Below are positions 52,719-62,472 of a stretch of DNA of 64,000 bases, piece by piece. Within the stretch, counting starts at the first letter, position 1. Each line of letters begins with the position of its first letter. The position numbers were made by a program, and so were the translations under genes. Origin of the DNA: an uncultured Oscillospiraceae bacterium. Its GTDB lineage: Bacteria; Bacillota; Clostridia; Oscillospirales; Acutalibacteraceae. Below the pieces are notes generated by a model. It made no database searches and had not been told where the DNA came from. It worked only from the letters and a program-made list of their open reading frames with translations. The stretch spans positions 62,001 through 126,000 of the forward strand of contig USGT01000002.1 of NCBI GenBank assembly GCA_900554335.1, in the 5' to 3' direction.

Positions 52719-55364
52719 ATGAATTGGTGGCAGATGCTTGCAAATGACGCTGTTAGAAAGCTTGATTCAAATGTGGAAAAGGGCCTGACTAGCTTTGAAG
52801 TTAAAAAAAGGATGCTTAAATATGGCAAAAATACGCTTGAAGCTGAGCAGAAAAACAGCTTTTTGAAGAAACTTTGGCTTCAGCTTTCAGATTTTATGAT
52901 AGTTACGCTTTTGGTTGCTGCAGCGGTTTCGTTTTTTTCTTCTTTCGTTAAAGGCTCGAAAGATTACATTGACGCTCTCATCATTCTTTTTATTGTTGTT
53001 TTGAATATTGTTATTGGAATTTTGCAAGAAAGCAGAGCTGAAAAGGCGATTGATTCCCTTAAAAAGCTTTCTTCGCCTAGCGCCAAAGTTTTGAGGGATT
53101 CAAAAGGCCAGAAAGTGCGCTCTGAGGAGTTAGTTCCGGGGGATATACTCATTCTTAAAGCCGGAGATTACATATGCGCTGACGCAAGAGTTTGCGAAGC
53201 TTCGGGGTTTTTCGTTGAAGAATCAGCCTTAACGGGCGAATCTTTTAGCATCCCGAAGAGTGAAAAAGCCGTTAGCGGGGAAAACCTTTCGCTCGGAGAC
53301 ATGAAAAGCATGGTTTTTTCAGGAACTATCGTCACGAGAGGCCACGCAAAAGCGGTTGTTACAGAAACCGGCATGAACACGCAGGTTGGAAAGATCGCTG
53401 GGCTGATGAGCGGCGAGCAAAACTTTAAAACTCCGCTTAGCAAGAAATTAGAAAAAACGGGCAAAAGGCTTGGAATTTTCATAATTTTGATTTGCGTTTT
53501 GGTTTTTGTTTTGGGGATGCTTCAAAATGTTGATTTTATTGAAATGCTGATGATTTCAATAAGTTTAGCGGTTGCGGCTATTCCTGAGGGGCTCCCTGCG
53601 GTGGTTACGATTGTTTTGGCAACGGGCGTTAGAAGAATGGCGGCAAGAAACACGATTGTAAGGAATCTGCCGGCGGTTGAAACTCTTGGCCACACGGCGG
53701 TGATATGCTCCGACAAAACAGGAACCTTAACCATGAACAAAATGGAAGTTAAAGAGTTAAGGTCAGCGCTTAAACACGAAGATTTTAAAAACGATTTCGC
53801 AAAAGAAATTTTAAAGCTTGGCATGCTTTGCAACAACTGCATAATAACCGGCGGGAACATCAAAGGCGAGCCGACCGAAAAGGCTCTTTTAACCGCAGGA
53901 ATGAAAATAGGGCTTAAAAAGGCTAATTTGGAAGCTAAATTCAAAAGGGTTTTCGAGATTTCTTTTAATTCTTCAAGAAAACTCATGACGACCGTGCATG
54001 AAACGCCTGAAAGAAATTACATTTCAGTAACGAAAGGCGCACCGGATATAATCCTTAAAAAATGCAAATTTTACAAGACCGAAAACGGCATTTGCCCTTT
54101 GACTGAGGAAGTTTTAAGAGAAATTAAAAAGCAAAGCGAAGAAATGTCCAGCGAGGCTTTGAGGCTTATTGCAATCGCTTTTAAAAATTTAAACACTTTT
54201 GAAAAATGCGAAGAAGTGCTTGAAAACGAGCTTGTTTTTTGCGGCCTTGCAGGAATTGAAGACCCTGTGCGCCCTGAAGCAAAGCTTGCGGTTAAAAAGT
54301 GCAAAAAAGCAGGAATAAAACCCGTGATAATAACCGGCGACCACGCGCTGACGGCAAAAGCTATCGGGAAGGAAATAGGCATATTAGACGAAAATTCAAA
54401 AATAATAACAGGCCCGGAACTAGAAGAATTCTCGGACGAAAAACTTGCCGAAAAAATTGAAACTTACTCCATTTTTGCAAGGGTTTCGCCGCAGCATAAG
54501 ATGAGAATAATCAAAGCGCTTCAGAAAAAAGACTTGATAGTTGCAATGACGGGCGACGGCGTTAACGACGCTCCTGCGCTTAAAGCTGCGGACATTGGCT
54601 GCGCAATGGGCAAGCACGGAACAGACGCCGCGAAAGCCGCTTCGGATATGATCATAACCGACGACAACTTTGCAACAATAGTTGAAGCGATAAAGCAGGG
54701 CAGAGGAATGTTTGAAAACATTAAAAAGACGATTCATTTCTTGCTTTCAACTAACATCGGCGAAGTAATGGTAGTGCTTTTTGGGTTTTTAATCAAAGTT
54801 CCAACGCCTCTTTTAGCGGTGCATTTGCTGTGGATAAACATGGTAACAGACGCCTTCCCGGCGCTTGCACTAGGCGCTAGCCCAATTGAGCCCGAAATAA
54901 TGAAACGAAAACCAATTGGCAACAAAAAAGGTTTTTTCTCTGGCAGCATGATTTACAACATTATAATCGAAGGGCTTTTCATAGCTGCGGTTGGGTTTTT
55001 ATCTTACACTGTTGGAAGAGTCTTTTTCGACATAGACCCCAGCGACCCTGTAATCGGCAGAACGATGGCATTCACGACTCTTGGCCTTAGCCAGCTGATG
55101 CATGCTTTTAACGTTCAAAGCGAAAAATCTCTTTTCGAAACGGGAATTTTTGAAAATTTAAAGCTTGTTTATTCCGTTATTTTCTGCATCTTTTTGCAAA
55201 TCATTTCTGTGGCTGTGCCTGCGTTTAATGGCTTTTTCAAAACGATTTGCCTGAATTTGCCGCAGTGGATTATCGTAACGCTTCTGGCAGTTTCGCCTAT
55301 TTTGGTTTCTGAAGCTGAGAAAAGATTTTTAAACCCGAAAGAAAAAAATTCCTGCGAAGAATAA
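52719..55364 (+). CDS. Calcium-transporting P-type ATPase (type IIA)
   Basis: Cation pump of 881 residues, starting at ATG 52719 after TTGGAGA; an upstream extension to 52599 has no ribosome site. Domains are an N-terminal cation-ATPase region (KGLTSFEVKKRMLKYGKN), the actuator motif ALTGES, the helix-4 ion site AVAAIPEGLPAVV, the phosphorylation loop SDKTGTLTMNK, and the hinge GDGVNDAPALKAADIGCAMG. Ten membrane spans are expected. PEGL and the helix-6 LLWINMVTDAFPALALG segment point to Ca2+ (or Mn2+). It sits among sporulation genes, where calcium handling would suit, but a general role is equally likely. Confidence 0.92.
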   Translation: MNWWQMLANDAVRKLDSNVEKGLTSFEVKKRMLKYGKNTLEAEQKNSFLKKLWLQLSDFMIVTLLVAAAVSFFSSFVKGSKDYIDALIILFIVVLNIVIGILQESRAEKAIDSLKKLSSPSAKVLRDSKGQKVRSEELVPGDILILKAGDYICADARVCEASGFFVEESALTGESFSIPKSEKAVSGENLSLGDMKSMVFSGTIVTRGHAKAVVTETGMNTQVGKIAGLMSGEQNFKTPLSKKLEKTGKRLGIFIILICVLVFVLGMLQNVDFIEMLMISISLAVAAIPEGLPAVVTIVLATGVRRMAARNTIVRNLPAVETLGHTAVICSDKTGTLTMNKMEVKELRSALKHEDFKNDFAKEILKLGMLCNNCIITGGNIKGEPTEKALLTAGMKIGLKKANLEAKFKRVFEISFNSSRKLMTTVHETPERNYISVTKGAPDIILKKCKFYKTENGICPLTEEVLREIKKQSEEMSSEALRLIAIAFKNLNTFEKCEEVLENELVFCGLAGIEDPVRPEAKLAVKKCKKAGIKPVIITGDHALTAKAIGKEIGILDENSKIITGPELEEFSDEKLAEKIETYSIFARVSPQHKMRIIKALQKKDLIVAMTGDGVNDAPALKAADIGCAMGKHGTDAAKAASDMIITDDNFATIVEAIKQGRGMFENIKKTIHFLLSTNIGEVMVVLFGFLIKVPTPLLAVHLLWINMVTDAFPALALGASPIEPEIMKRKPIGNKKGFFSGSMIYNIIIEGLFIAAVGFLSYTVGRVFFDIDPSDPVIGRTMAFTTLGLSQLMHAFNVQSEKSLFETGIFENLKLVYSVIFCIFLQIISVAVPAFNGFFKTICLNLPQWIIVTLLAVSPILVSEAEKRFLNPKEKNSCEE

Positions 55365-55423
55365 AACGAGTATTCTATATTTTTTGAAAGCTACATATAA
55401 ATTTTTACCAAGGGGGATTAACA

Positions 55424-56179
55424 ATGAAAGTTTTTGTACTTAACCGAAAAAAATTAATGATCATCATAGGTTGCATGACTATGGCAATTGCGGGAGCTTT
55501 TGCGCTTACTGGAACGGTCTCTTTTATGGCCAGCGAAAGGAAACTGCCGATTTACTGCGTTGACAGAGAAGATAAGGTCGTGAGCATATCTTTCGACGCT
55601 GCATGGGGCAACGAGCAAACGCAAACTTTGCTTGATATTTTGAAGGATAAAGGCGTTAAAAGCACGTTTTTCCTCGTAGGATTTTGGGCTGAGAAGTACC
55701 CTGAATCAGTAAAGGCAATCGCCGATGCCGGCCACGACGTGGGCAACCACTCAAACACTCACCCGCACCTTCCGAAAATGGAAAAAGACAAAGTTTTGGC
55801 TCAAATAGAAGATTGCAACAAGAAAATTGAAGCTGCAGGAGCACCAAGGCCAATACTTTTCAGGCCGCCTTACGGAGACTACAACAACTGCGTGGTTGAA
55901 TCCACAAACGAGCTTAAAATGCATTGCATTCAGTGGGATGTTGACAGCCTTGACTGGAAAGACCCAACTCCAGACGATATGGTTAAAAGAATAAAAAGCA
56001 AATTGAAACCCGGCTCGATAATTCTGATGCACAACGGCGCTAAGAACACTCCGGAAGCACTGCCAAAAATCATAGATATGATAAAAGGCGAAGGCTATCA
56101 AATAGTTCCTATCTCAGAAATTATTTACAAAGAAAATTACACAATGGATTCCCAAGGAAAGCAAAAATTAAATAAATAA
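55424..56179 (+). CDS. pdaB: Polysaccharide deacetylase, sporulation PdaB family
   Basis: CE4-family deacetylase with a NodB fold, 251 residues. The signal anchor is at about 10-32 (LMIIIGCMTMAIAGAFAL). Catalytic motifs are SFDAAWGNEQT (Asp pair region), GNHSNTHPHL (metal histidines), FRPPYGDYNN, QWDVDSLDWKD and SIILMHNGAKNT. The C-terminal QIVPISEIIYKENYTMDSQG matches the PdaB group, needed for spore stability in Bacillus. GGGGGA lies nine bases before ATG. It is followed by sipL and spoIVA on the same strand. Confidence 0.92.
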   Translation: MKVFVLNRKKLMIIIGCMTMAIAGAFALTGTVSFMASERKLPIYCVDREDKVVSISFDAAWGNEQTQTLLDILKDKGVKSTFFLVGFWAEKYPESVKAIADAGHDVGNHSNTHPHLPKMEKDKVLAQIEDCNKKIEAAGAPRPILFRPPYGDYNNCVVESTNELKMHCIQWDVDSLDWKDPTPDDMVKRIKSKLKPGSIILMHNGAKNTPEALPKIIDMIKGEGYQIVPISEIIYKENYTMDSQGKQKLNK

Positions 56180-56263
56180 TCTTTAATTCGCGAAAGGTAA
56201 TAAACAGCGCAGCGCACGAATAATATTTAGTAATAAATGCAGGTAAAAGGAGAGGTTAAAAAA

Positions 56264-57799
56264 ATGAATTATGACGTAAGCAAAAGTAATCTAGCGGTCA
56301 GAGATTTGGTTTTTGAAGGCTGCAAAGAGGTTCCTGTAGACATGGATTTTTCTTTGCCGGATTACTGCCCTGACATTCAAAAAATCTTAAAATGCAGGGT
56401 GATTCCTAACATAAGTTCTAAGAGCATTTCGGGCGATAGACTGAACATTGAAGGCACCGCTAAAATTAAAACTATTTATCTTGACGCTGAAAGCAAGAAG
56501 ATAAGGTCTTGCGAGAATGCCATGCCGTTTTCTTGCTCGGTTGACATTAAAAGCAGCCCGGAAAATGCCGTTGCGGACGTTTCTATAAAAGTGGAATATG
56601 TTAATTGCCGAGCGGTTAGCCCCAGGAAGCTTGACATTCACGGCTCGTTTTCGGTTTTTGCCAAAGTTTACGCTAAGAAGAATGTTGATATTTCTTCAAA
56701 CGTTAGCGGCAAGGATATTCAGCAAAGAATTTCTGACATGAGAGTGAATAACCTTGCGGGAATCGGCCAGCAGCAGTTTTCAATCAGCGAAGCCATTGAG
56801 ATGGACCAAAACAAGCCTTCGCCTGAAAGCATTATAAATTCTGATGTTAAAGTGATTGTTAACGATTACAAAAACATGCCGAACAAAACTGTGGTTAAAG
56901 GCGAGATAATAGTTAAAATTCTTTACATAGACGATATTTCTTCAGGCCACACCGACACTCTTAATTATTCAATTCCAATGAGCCAAATAATTGATGTTCC
57001 TTCAGTTTCGGAGGATTCAAGGTGCGTAATTAACGCTTCTGTGCTTAGCCATGACGAGCAAATTAACTCTGAAAACGAAAACGCTGCATTTATTGCATGC
57101 GAAATTAAACTTTCAGTTACGGTTATGGCTTATCAAGACAAAGATATCTCGCTTGTTTCAGACGTTTATTCAACCGACTACGATGTTGATATTTCCACCG
57201 ACCCTGTTAAAATTGACCGCCTTGTTGATAACTTCAAAGAAGAAATTGAGCATAAAGAAGTGGTGAAATTCTCTGATGTGACTCTTTCAGGGGTTGTTGA
57301 CGCTTGGGTGGATTCTTGCACTGCCAGCTGCACGTGCGAAGACGGCAAACTTGAGTTTAAATGCAAAGCAAATGTTTGCGTTTTAGCGATTGACAGCGAG
57401 GAAACCCCGGTTTATGTTGAAAGGATTTTGGAGTTTACTCACAGCAAAGCTTATGAAAGCAGCCTTGTTTGCGCAGAGTGCGAAAGCAGCATTGTTCCTG
57501 CTAAAATCAGCTTTAATCTTTCGGGCCAAAACGGCGTTGAGGTAAATTTAACTTTCGAGCTTTTCGGCCAGGTTTATTCCTGCAGGAAATGCACTATGGT
57601 TAAAGAAGTTTCTGCTGATGAATCCAAAACAGTTCAAAAAGATGGCGCTTCTTTGACGGTTTACTATGCCGAGGGCGGAGAAAACATCTGGGATATTGCG
57701 AAAAAATATTACACTTGCGCGCAAATGATTAAGGAAGAAAACGACCTTTCGGAAGACAGGGTAAGAAACAGCGGAATGCTTTTAATTCCTATGAAATAG
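56264..57799 (+). CDS. sipL: SpoIVA-interacting coat protein SipL-like (DUF3794 plus LysM)
   Basis: Spore coat morphogenesis protein, 511 residues from ATG 56264 (AGGAGAGG upstream). It begins NYDVSKSNLAVRDLVFEGCKEVPVD, typical of the DUF3794/SPOCS family. Repeated SPOCS-type blocks fill about 20-440 (SLPDYCPDIQKILKC, IISDVYSTDYDV-like segments). A C-terminal LysM domain lies at about 464-510 (YYAEGGENIWDIAKKYYTC). In Clostridioides difficile SipL binds SpoIVA through this LysM. Here spoIVA is the next gene, 54 bases downstream, so the two partners are neighbours. Confidence 0.9.
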   Translation: MNYDVSKSNLAVRDLVFEGCKEVPVDMDFSLPDYCPDIQKILKCRVIPNISSKSISGDRLNIEGTAKIKTIYLDAESKKIRSCENAMPFSCSVDIKSSPENAVADVSIKVEYVNCRAVSPRKLDIHGSFSVFAKVYAKKNVDISSNVSGKDIQQRISDMRVNNLAGIGQQQFSISEAIEMDQNKPSPESIINSDVKVIVNDYKNMPNKTVVKGEIIVKILYIDDISSGHTDTLNYSIPMSQIIDVPSVSEDSRCVINASVLSHDEQINSENENAAFIACEIKLSVTVMAYQDKDISLVSDVYSTDYDVDISTDPVKIDRLVDNFKEEIEHKEVVKFSDVTLSGVVDAWVDSCTASCTCEDGKLEFKCKANVCVLAIDSEETPVYVERILEFTHSKAYESSLVCAECESSIVPAKISFNLSGQNGVEVNLTFELFGQVYSCRKCTMVKEVSADESKTVQKDGASLTVYYAEGGENIWDIAKKYYTCAQMIKEENDLSEDRVRNSGMLLIPMK

Positions 57800-57853
57800 C
57801 CGCTTTTAGAAATTAATTTGACAATAAACAAATATTTTTCAGGAGGAAAAAAA

Positions 57854-59332
57854 GTGGAAGAACGTAATATATACAAAGATATCTCAGCGAGAACCGGCGG
57901 GGATATTTACATCGGAGTTGTGGGCCCTGTTCGCAGCGGCAAATCAACTTTCATAAAAAAATTCATGGATACACTTGTTATTCCGAACATTTCTGACGAA
58001 GTTCAAAAAGAAAGGGCAATTGATGAGCTTCCTCAATCCGCCGCAGGGCGCACTATTATGACAACTGAGCCGAAATTCATTCCTGAAGATGCCGTTGAAG
58101 TTAACGTTGACGGTGCAGCAAGCTTCAAAGCAAGAATGATCGACTGTGTTGGATATATCATCCCCAGTGCGCTTGGGTACATTGAAGATGACCAGCCGAG
58201 AATGGTTAAAACGCCTTGGTTTGAAGATGAAATCCCGTTTAACATGGCGGCTGAAATCGGAACGAAAAAAGTTATTACTGACCACTCAACAATAGGGCTT
58301 GTAATAACCAGCGACGGAAGCATAGGCGACATTGACAGAGCCGAATATGAGCCTGCTGAAGAAAGAGTCGTGAGCGAGCTTAAAGAGATAAACAAACCGT
58401 TCATAGTGCTGCTTAACAGCACAAGCCCGAACTCTCAAACCGTTAAAATGCTTGCACAAAGCCTTTCGGAGAAATATGGTGTTCCTGTTGTTCCCGTTAA
58501 TTGCAGCGAAATTGACGAAAACGAAATTAAAAGAATTTTAGCGGAGCTTCTTTTTGAGTTCCCCGTCAGAGAAATTAAAATCGACATGCCAAGATGGGTT
58601 GGCTCTCTTGAAAAAGACCATTGGCTCAGAAGCAGCGTTTATTCCTGCATTAAAAACATCGCAAAAGATATTTCGAAAATAAGCGAGATTGAAAAGTTAA
58701 TTCAAAGCCTTGAAGAGTGCGAATACGTTAGCGGCGCTGAAATTTCCGAAATAGACCTTGGCACCGGCAGCGCAAGAATCGCCGTGACTTTAGACCCTGC
58801 GCTATTTTATAGAGTTCTTGGCGAAAAAACGGGAATTGAAGTTTCTGATGAGTGCTCTTTGATGCAATCGATGATGGAACTTGCCAAAACAAGGCAAAAA
58901 TACGAAAGAATAGCCAGCACATACGATGAAGTGGAAGAATCAGGCTATGGAATCGTGATGCCAACTATGGAAGAGCTGCACCTTGACGAGCCGGAAATAA
59001 TAAAGCAAAACGGTAAATACGGCATAAGGCTAAGAGCTTCTGCGCCTTCAGTTCACATGATGAAAACAAACATCACAACCGAAGTAACGCCAATCGTAGG
59101 CTCCGAGCAGCAATCCGAAGAACTAGTCATGTATTTGCTTCGTGAATTCGAAGAAAATCCGGCGAAAATCTGGGAATCAAATATCTTTGGAAAGTCGCTT
59201 CATGAGCTTGTGAACGAAGGGCTGCACAACAAGCTTTATCGCATGCCGCCTGACGCAAGAGAAAAAATCAAAGAAACCATCGAAAGAATAATAAACGAAG
59301 GTTGCAACGGCCTTGTTTGCATAATACTTTAA
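57854..59332 (+). CDS. spoIVA: Stage IV sporulation protein A (GTG start)
   Basis: Cytoskeletal ATPase that forms the basement layer of the spore coat. The GTG at 57854, six bases or so after AGGAGG, gives 492 residues, the same length as the Bacillus protein. It begins EERNIYKDISARTGGDIYIG; Walker A is GPVRSGKST (24-32). The STIGLVITSDGSIG and NSTSPNS segments and the strictly conserved C-terminus GCNGLVCIIL are present. A longer frame from 57818 has no family support. It follows sipL; spoVB comes next after a terminator. Confidence 0.97.
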   Translation: MEERNIYKDISARTGGDIYIGVVGPVRSGKSTFIKKFMDTLVIPNISDEVQKERAIDELPQSAAGRTIMTTEPKFIPEDAVEVNVDGAASFKARMIDCVGYIIPSALGYIEDDQPRMVKTPWFEDEIPFNMAAEIGTKKVITDHSTIGLVITSDGSIGDIDRAEYEPAEERVVSELKEINKPFIVLLNSTSPNSQTVKMLAQSLSEKYGVPVVPVNCSEIDENEIKRILAELLFEFPVREIKIDMPRWVGSLEKDHWLRSSVYSCIKNIAKDISKISEIEKLIQSLEECEYVSGAEISEIDLGTGSARIAVTLDPALFYRVLGEKTGIEVSDECSLMQSMMELAKTRQKYERIASTYDEVEESGYGIVMPTMEELHLDEPEIIKQNGKYGIRLRASAPSVHMMKTNITTEVTPIVGSEQQSEELVMYLLREFEENPAKIWESNIFGKSLHELVNEGLHNKLYRMPPDAREKIKETIERIINEGCNGLVCIIL

Positions 59333-59340
59333 AAAATAAG

Positions 59341-59367
59341 TCCTCTCGCTTTGTTCGGGAGGATTAT
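59341..59367 (+). terminator. Terminator of sipL-spoIVA
   Basis: TCCTCTCG / CGGGAGGA stem (one G-U) with a modest T-rich tail. Confidence 0.7.
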
Positions 59368-59455
59368 TTATGAAAAAAATCGGTATAATTTCAAACAAGC
59401 ATATGATATAATTCTAAATTGAAAAATATGTTTGTTTAGTAAAGGAAAATGCAAA

Positions 59456-61237
59456 ATGAATACTACTTCAAAAACAAAACCTGAAAAAAAGGTTAACCAC
59501 TCTTTTGCGGCCGGTGCGCTGATTATGACCATTGGAATGTTCATAGTTAAGCTTGCTGGAGCGGCTTTTAAAATCCCGCTTTCTTACATTTTAGGAGGAG
59601 TGGGGTTTGGCTATTTCACCACGGCTTACAATATGTATAGCCCGATTCACGCGCTTGCAACGGCAGGTTTGCCAATTGCTATTTCAAGAATGGTTTCGGG
59701 CTACATGACTCAAGGGCGCTACAAAGACGTTAAACTCATGCACAAAATTTCTATTCCGCTTTTTATGGCAACGGGTCTTTTCGGCTCGCTTTTAATGATT
59801 TTTGGCTCATTTTATTACGTCCAGCTTGTTAATGCCCCGGGCTCGCTTTACTCGCTTTTAGCTCTTGCACCAACGATTTTCTTTTCTTGCCTTATTTCAA
59901 TTTACAAAGGCTACTATGAAGGCCTCAGAAACATGGTTCCAACCGCTGTTTCGGAGATAATCGAAGCTTTCGGCAAAGTTATTTTTGGAATAAGCCTTGC
60001 ATGGCTCACGGTTTCTTACGGGATGAGCGAATTCCAAAAATTTGGCACGGTCTTTGGCACGGCTTATGAAACGAAAGAAGCCGCAAAACTCGCAATTTTG
60101 CCTTGGGTTTCAGCTGCGGCGGTTGTTGGAATAACGCTTGGCTCAGTCGCAGGGTATCTTTACATGCTTATTAAATTTAAAATCTGCGGTGATGGAATTA
60201 CGCCTGAAGAATTAAAAGAAGCGCCGAAACCCTATCCTGTTAAAAAAATCATGAAGATGCTTCTTAGCATTTCTGTTCCCGTTGCTTTGGGCGCAATTAT
60301 CATGAATGTGGCTTCAACTATAGATTCTACCTTGATTCAAACAAGGCTTAATGATATAATGAACTCGACGCCTGAAGCGTTATTGAAGGTTTACGGCAGT
60401 TTGATACCTCAGCAGAACATTAAAGCAGGGAAGGTTCATGTCTTTTTGCTTGGATGTTTTGGATACATGAACACAGTTGTAATGGTTTTGCCGACTATTA
60501 CTCAGGGTTTTGCCATAAGCGCACTGCCAAATGTAACTTCAGCTTGGGTCAGCGGCGTTAAAGAAAAAATTAAAAGCAGTATAGAAACTGTTTTAAAAGT
60601 TACAAGCATTGTTTCTTTGCCAATTGGAATTGGAATGTCAGTCCTTTCGCTTCCTATTATGGATTTAATTTATAACACATTTGGCAAGAACAAAAGTGCC
60701 GAAGAAGTCGTTATTTCTTCGCACATCATGGGCATTTATGCTCTTGGAATTATTTTTGTTGCAATCGGAACACCAATTTGCAGCACTCTGCAGGCTGTGG
60801 GAAGAGCTGATATTCCGCTCAAAGCCCTTACTGCCGGAGTTGTTATGAAAATTGCTTTTAATTATATTCTGGTTGGAATCCCTGAAATCAATATTCAAGG
60901 CGCAGGAATAGGCACACTTATTTGCTATCTGTTTGTTTGCGCGGTTACTCTTTTTTCGCTCAAAAAAGAAACGAAAGTTTCGCTTGATTTCACAGGCGTG
61001 TTTTTAAAGCCGCTTTTATGCGCTTTGATTTGTGGAGCCACTGCGTGGGCCTCTCAAGGCTTGATGGCGATGGCTATTCCTTACAAACTTGCAACGGTTA
61101 TTGCAATAGCTTTAGCTGCGGTTGTTTACGTTTTTGCGCTGTTTTTGACGAAAACTGTTACTTCGAAAGATTTAGCCACTATTCCAAAATGCAAAAAAAT
61201 AATAAAAGTACTTGAAAAATTTGGAATGATGAGTTAA
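59456..61237 (+). CDS. spoVB: Stage V sporulation protein B-like polysaccharide/lipid II flippase
   Basis: Multidrug/oligosaccharidyl-lipid/polysaccharide family transporter, 593 residues from ATG 59456 (AAAGGA upstream). It has 12-14 spans, starting AAGALIMTIGMFIVKLAGAAFKIPL. The YNMYSPIHALATAGLPIAISRMVSGY region is characteristic of SpoVB and related lipid II flippases. A soluble-looking insertion occurs at about 295-330 (LIQTRLNDIMNSTPEALLKVYG). In sporulation it serves cortex synthesis; several paralogues usually exist, so the exact member is uncertain. It follows spoIVA, and the MazG-like gene comes 67 bases later. Confidence 0.85.
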   Translation: MNTTSKTKPEKKVNHSFAAGALIMTIGMFIVKLAGAAFKIPLSYILGGVGFGYFTTAYNMYSPIHALATAGLPIAISRMVSGYMTQGRYKDVKLMHKISIPLFMATGLFGSLLMIFGSFYYVQLVNAPGSLYSLLALAPTIFFSCLISIYKGYYEGLRNMVPTAVSEIIEAFGKVIFGISLAWLTVSYGMSEFQKFGTVFGTAYETKEAAKLAILPWVSAAAVVGITLGSVAGYLYMLIKFKICGDGITPEELKEAPKPYPVKKIMKMLLSISVPVALGAIIMNVASTIDSTLIQTRLNDIMNSTPEALLKVYGSLIPQQNIKAGKVHVFLLGCFGYMNTVVMVLPTITQGFAISALPNVTSAWVSGVKEKIKSSIETVLKVTSIVSLPIGIGMSVLSLPIMDLIYNTFGKNKSAEEVVISSHIMGIYALGIIFVAIGTPICSTLQAVGRADIPLKALTAGVVMKIAFNYILVGIPEINIQGAGIGTLICYLFVCAVTLFSLKKETKVSLDFTGVFLKPLLCALICGATAWASQGLMAMAIPYKLATVIAIALAAVVYVFALFLTKTVTSKDLATIPKCKKIIKVLEKFGMMS

Positions 61238-61304
61238 TATGGGAATAAATGTAAAAACTTGAAAAAGTTTACATTTTAAGACGTTTAGAAGGGCAGTGAT
61301 AAGT

Positions 61305-62027
61305 ATGGAGCCAGTCCACAGACGTAAGTATTCAGCCGAAGATCTTGCAAAGCTCATCAGAACGCTAAAGTTCTCTGAAGGCTTCAAATTGGACAAGACT
61401 CAAAAACACGAGAGTATAAGGTCTAATTTGATAAAAGAAGCTTATGAGGTTTTGGAAGCCATAGATATGCAAGACAGCGAATTGCTAAAAGAAGAGCTTG
61501 GAGACATTCTTTTGCAAGTTATGCAGCATTCAAGCATTGAAGAGGAAAAGGGAAATTTTTCTTTTGATGATGTTGTGAGCAGTGCCTGCGAGAAAATTTT
61601 GGCGAAATATCCTCATCTTGCGATTGAAAAAAGTGCAGAAAGTAATGTTTACAGCATGCCTCAGCGAAGACCTAATTTGTCAAGAATGAGAAGTTTTGGT
61701 CAAAATGACCAAACAGAAAAAACCGTTATGCCAGCTTTAATTGAAGCAAGAAAAATTCAAGAAAGGGCTGCAAGGCTCGATTTTGGTGTGTTTTCGGTGG
61801 GTGAAGCCTTCAATGAAGCGTTCGAAAGACTTCATTATCTTGAAACTTTAATTTTGGGAAGACGAAAAGAATTTTATGAAAAAGAATTTGGAGATTTAAT
61901 TTTCTCGGTCTCAGAAATCGCGAGATTACTGGGTATTGACGCTGAAACTGCTCTCCATAATTCGAGCGAAATATTCAAAAATGAGTTTTTATGTAAATTG
62001 TCGCTTGCAAATAGAAATAATCTGTAG
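61305..62027 (+). CDS. mazG: MazG-family nucleoside triphosphate pyrophosphohydrolase
   Basis: The 240-residue protein has two MazG-type halves. The N-terminal half contains ESIRSNLIKEAYEVLEAIDM and EELGDILLQVMQHS, the EExxE/EExxD magnesium-binding pattern. The C-terminal half reads RAARLDFGVFS, then KEFGDLIFSVSEIARLLGID. The usual CPWDxxQTH entry motif is altered (FKLDKTQKHES), so substrate choice may differ from housekeeping MazG. The start is ATG 61305; a GTG three codons earlier is too close to AAGGG. It lies between spoVB and hup, as in many Clostridia. Confidence 0.88.
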   Translation: MEPVHRRKYSAEDLAKLIRTLKFSEGFKLDKTQKHESIRSNLIKEAYEVLEAIDMQDSELLKEELGDILLQVMQHSSIEEEKGNFSFDDVVSSACEKILAKYPHLAIEKSAESNVYSMPQRRPNLSRMRSFGQNDQTEKTVMPALIEARKIQERAARLDFGVFSVGEAFNEAFERLHYLETLILGRRKEFYEKEFGDLIFSVSEIARLLGIDAETALHNSSEIFKNEFLCKLSLANRNNL

Positions 62028-62105
62028 TAACATTAATATGCATTCAGAAACTACCTATTTTTGGTATTTTTGATATAAAATAATAAAAACATGGGGGACA
62101 TCTGT

Positions 62106-62381
62106 ATGAATAGATCTGAATTAATTGCTAAAATTGCAGAAAAAAGTGAACTTTCAAAGAAAGATGCTGAAAAAGCAGTTGCAGCATTCATCGAATCTGT
62201 TACTGAAGCATTAGTTTCAGGAGACAAAGTTCAGCTCGTAGGATTCGGAAGCTTTGAAGTACGCAGACGCGAAGAGCGTGCAGGCCGCGACCCACGCACA
62301 GGAAATGCTATCACTATTCCTGCAAGCAATTCACCAGCTTTCAAAGCAGGTAAAGCACTCAAAGATGCAGTAAACAAATAA
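62106..62381 (+). CDS. hup: DNA-binding protein HU
   Basis: Nucleoid-associated protein of 91 residues, starting at ATG 62106 (NRSELIAKIAEKSELSKKD); GGGGGA lies eight bases upstream. The DNA-gripping arm GFGSFEVRRREERAGRDPRTG is intact, with the conserved proline in TIPASNSPAFKAGKALKDAV. An in-frame ATG at 62091 would overlap the ribosome site. It has its own terminator and directly precedes uvrC. Confidence 0.97.
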   Translation: MNRSELIAKIAEKSELSKKDAEKAVAAFIESVTEALVSGDKVQLVGFGSFEVRRREERAGRDPRTGNAITIPASNSPAFKAGKALKDAVNK

Positions 62382-62398
62382 GATTTGTTTAAAACTAT

Positions 62399-62431
62399 GA
62401 ATCTTCTGATTTTTTCAGAAGGTTCTTTTTT
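62399..62431 (+). terminator. Terminator of hup
   Basis: Eleven-pair stem GAATCTTCTGA / TCAGAAGGTTC followed by T6. Confidence 0.93.
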
Positions 62432-62433
62432 GT

Positions 62434-62462
62434 TTGAAAAAATAGGCTATTTGTGGTAATAC
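62434..62462 (+). promoter_or_regulatory. Promoter of uvrC
   Basis: TTGAAA, 17-base spacer, TAATAC, 11 bases before the ATG. The very short 5' UTR has no clear ribosome site, so this call is weak. Confidence 0.45.
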
Positions 62463-62472
62463 TAAAGCTGTT

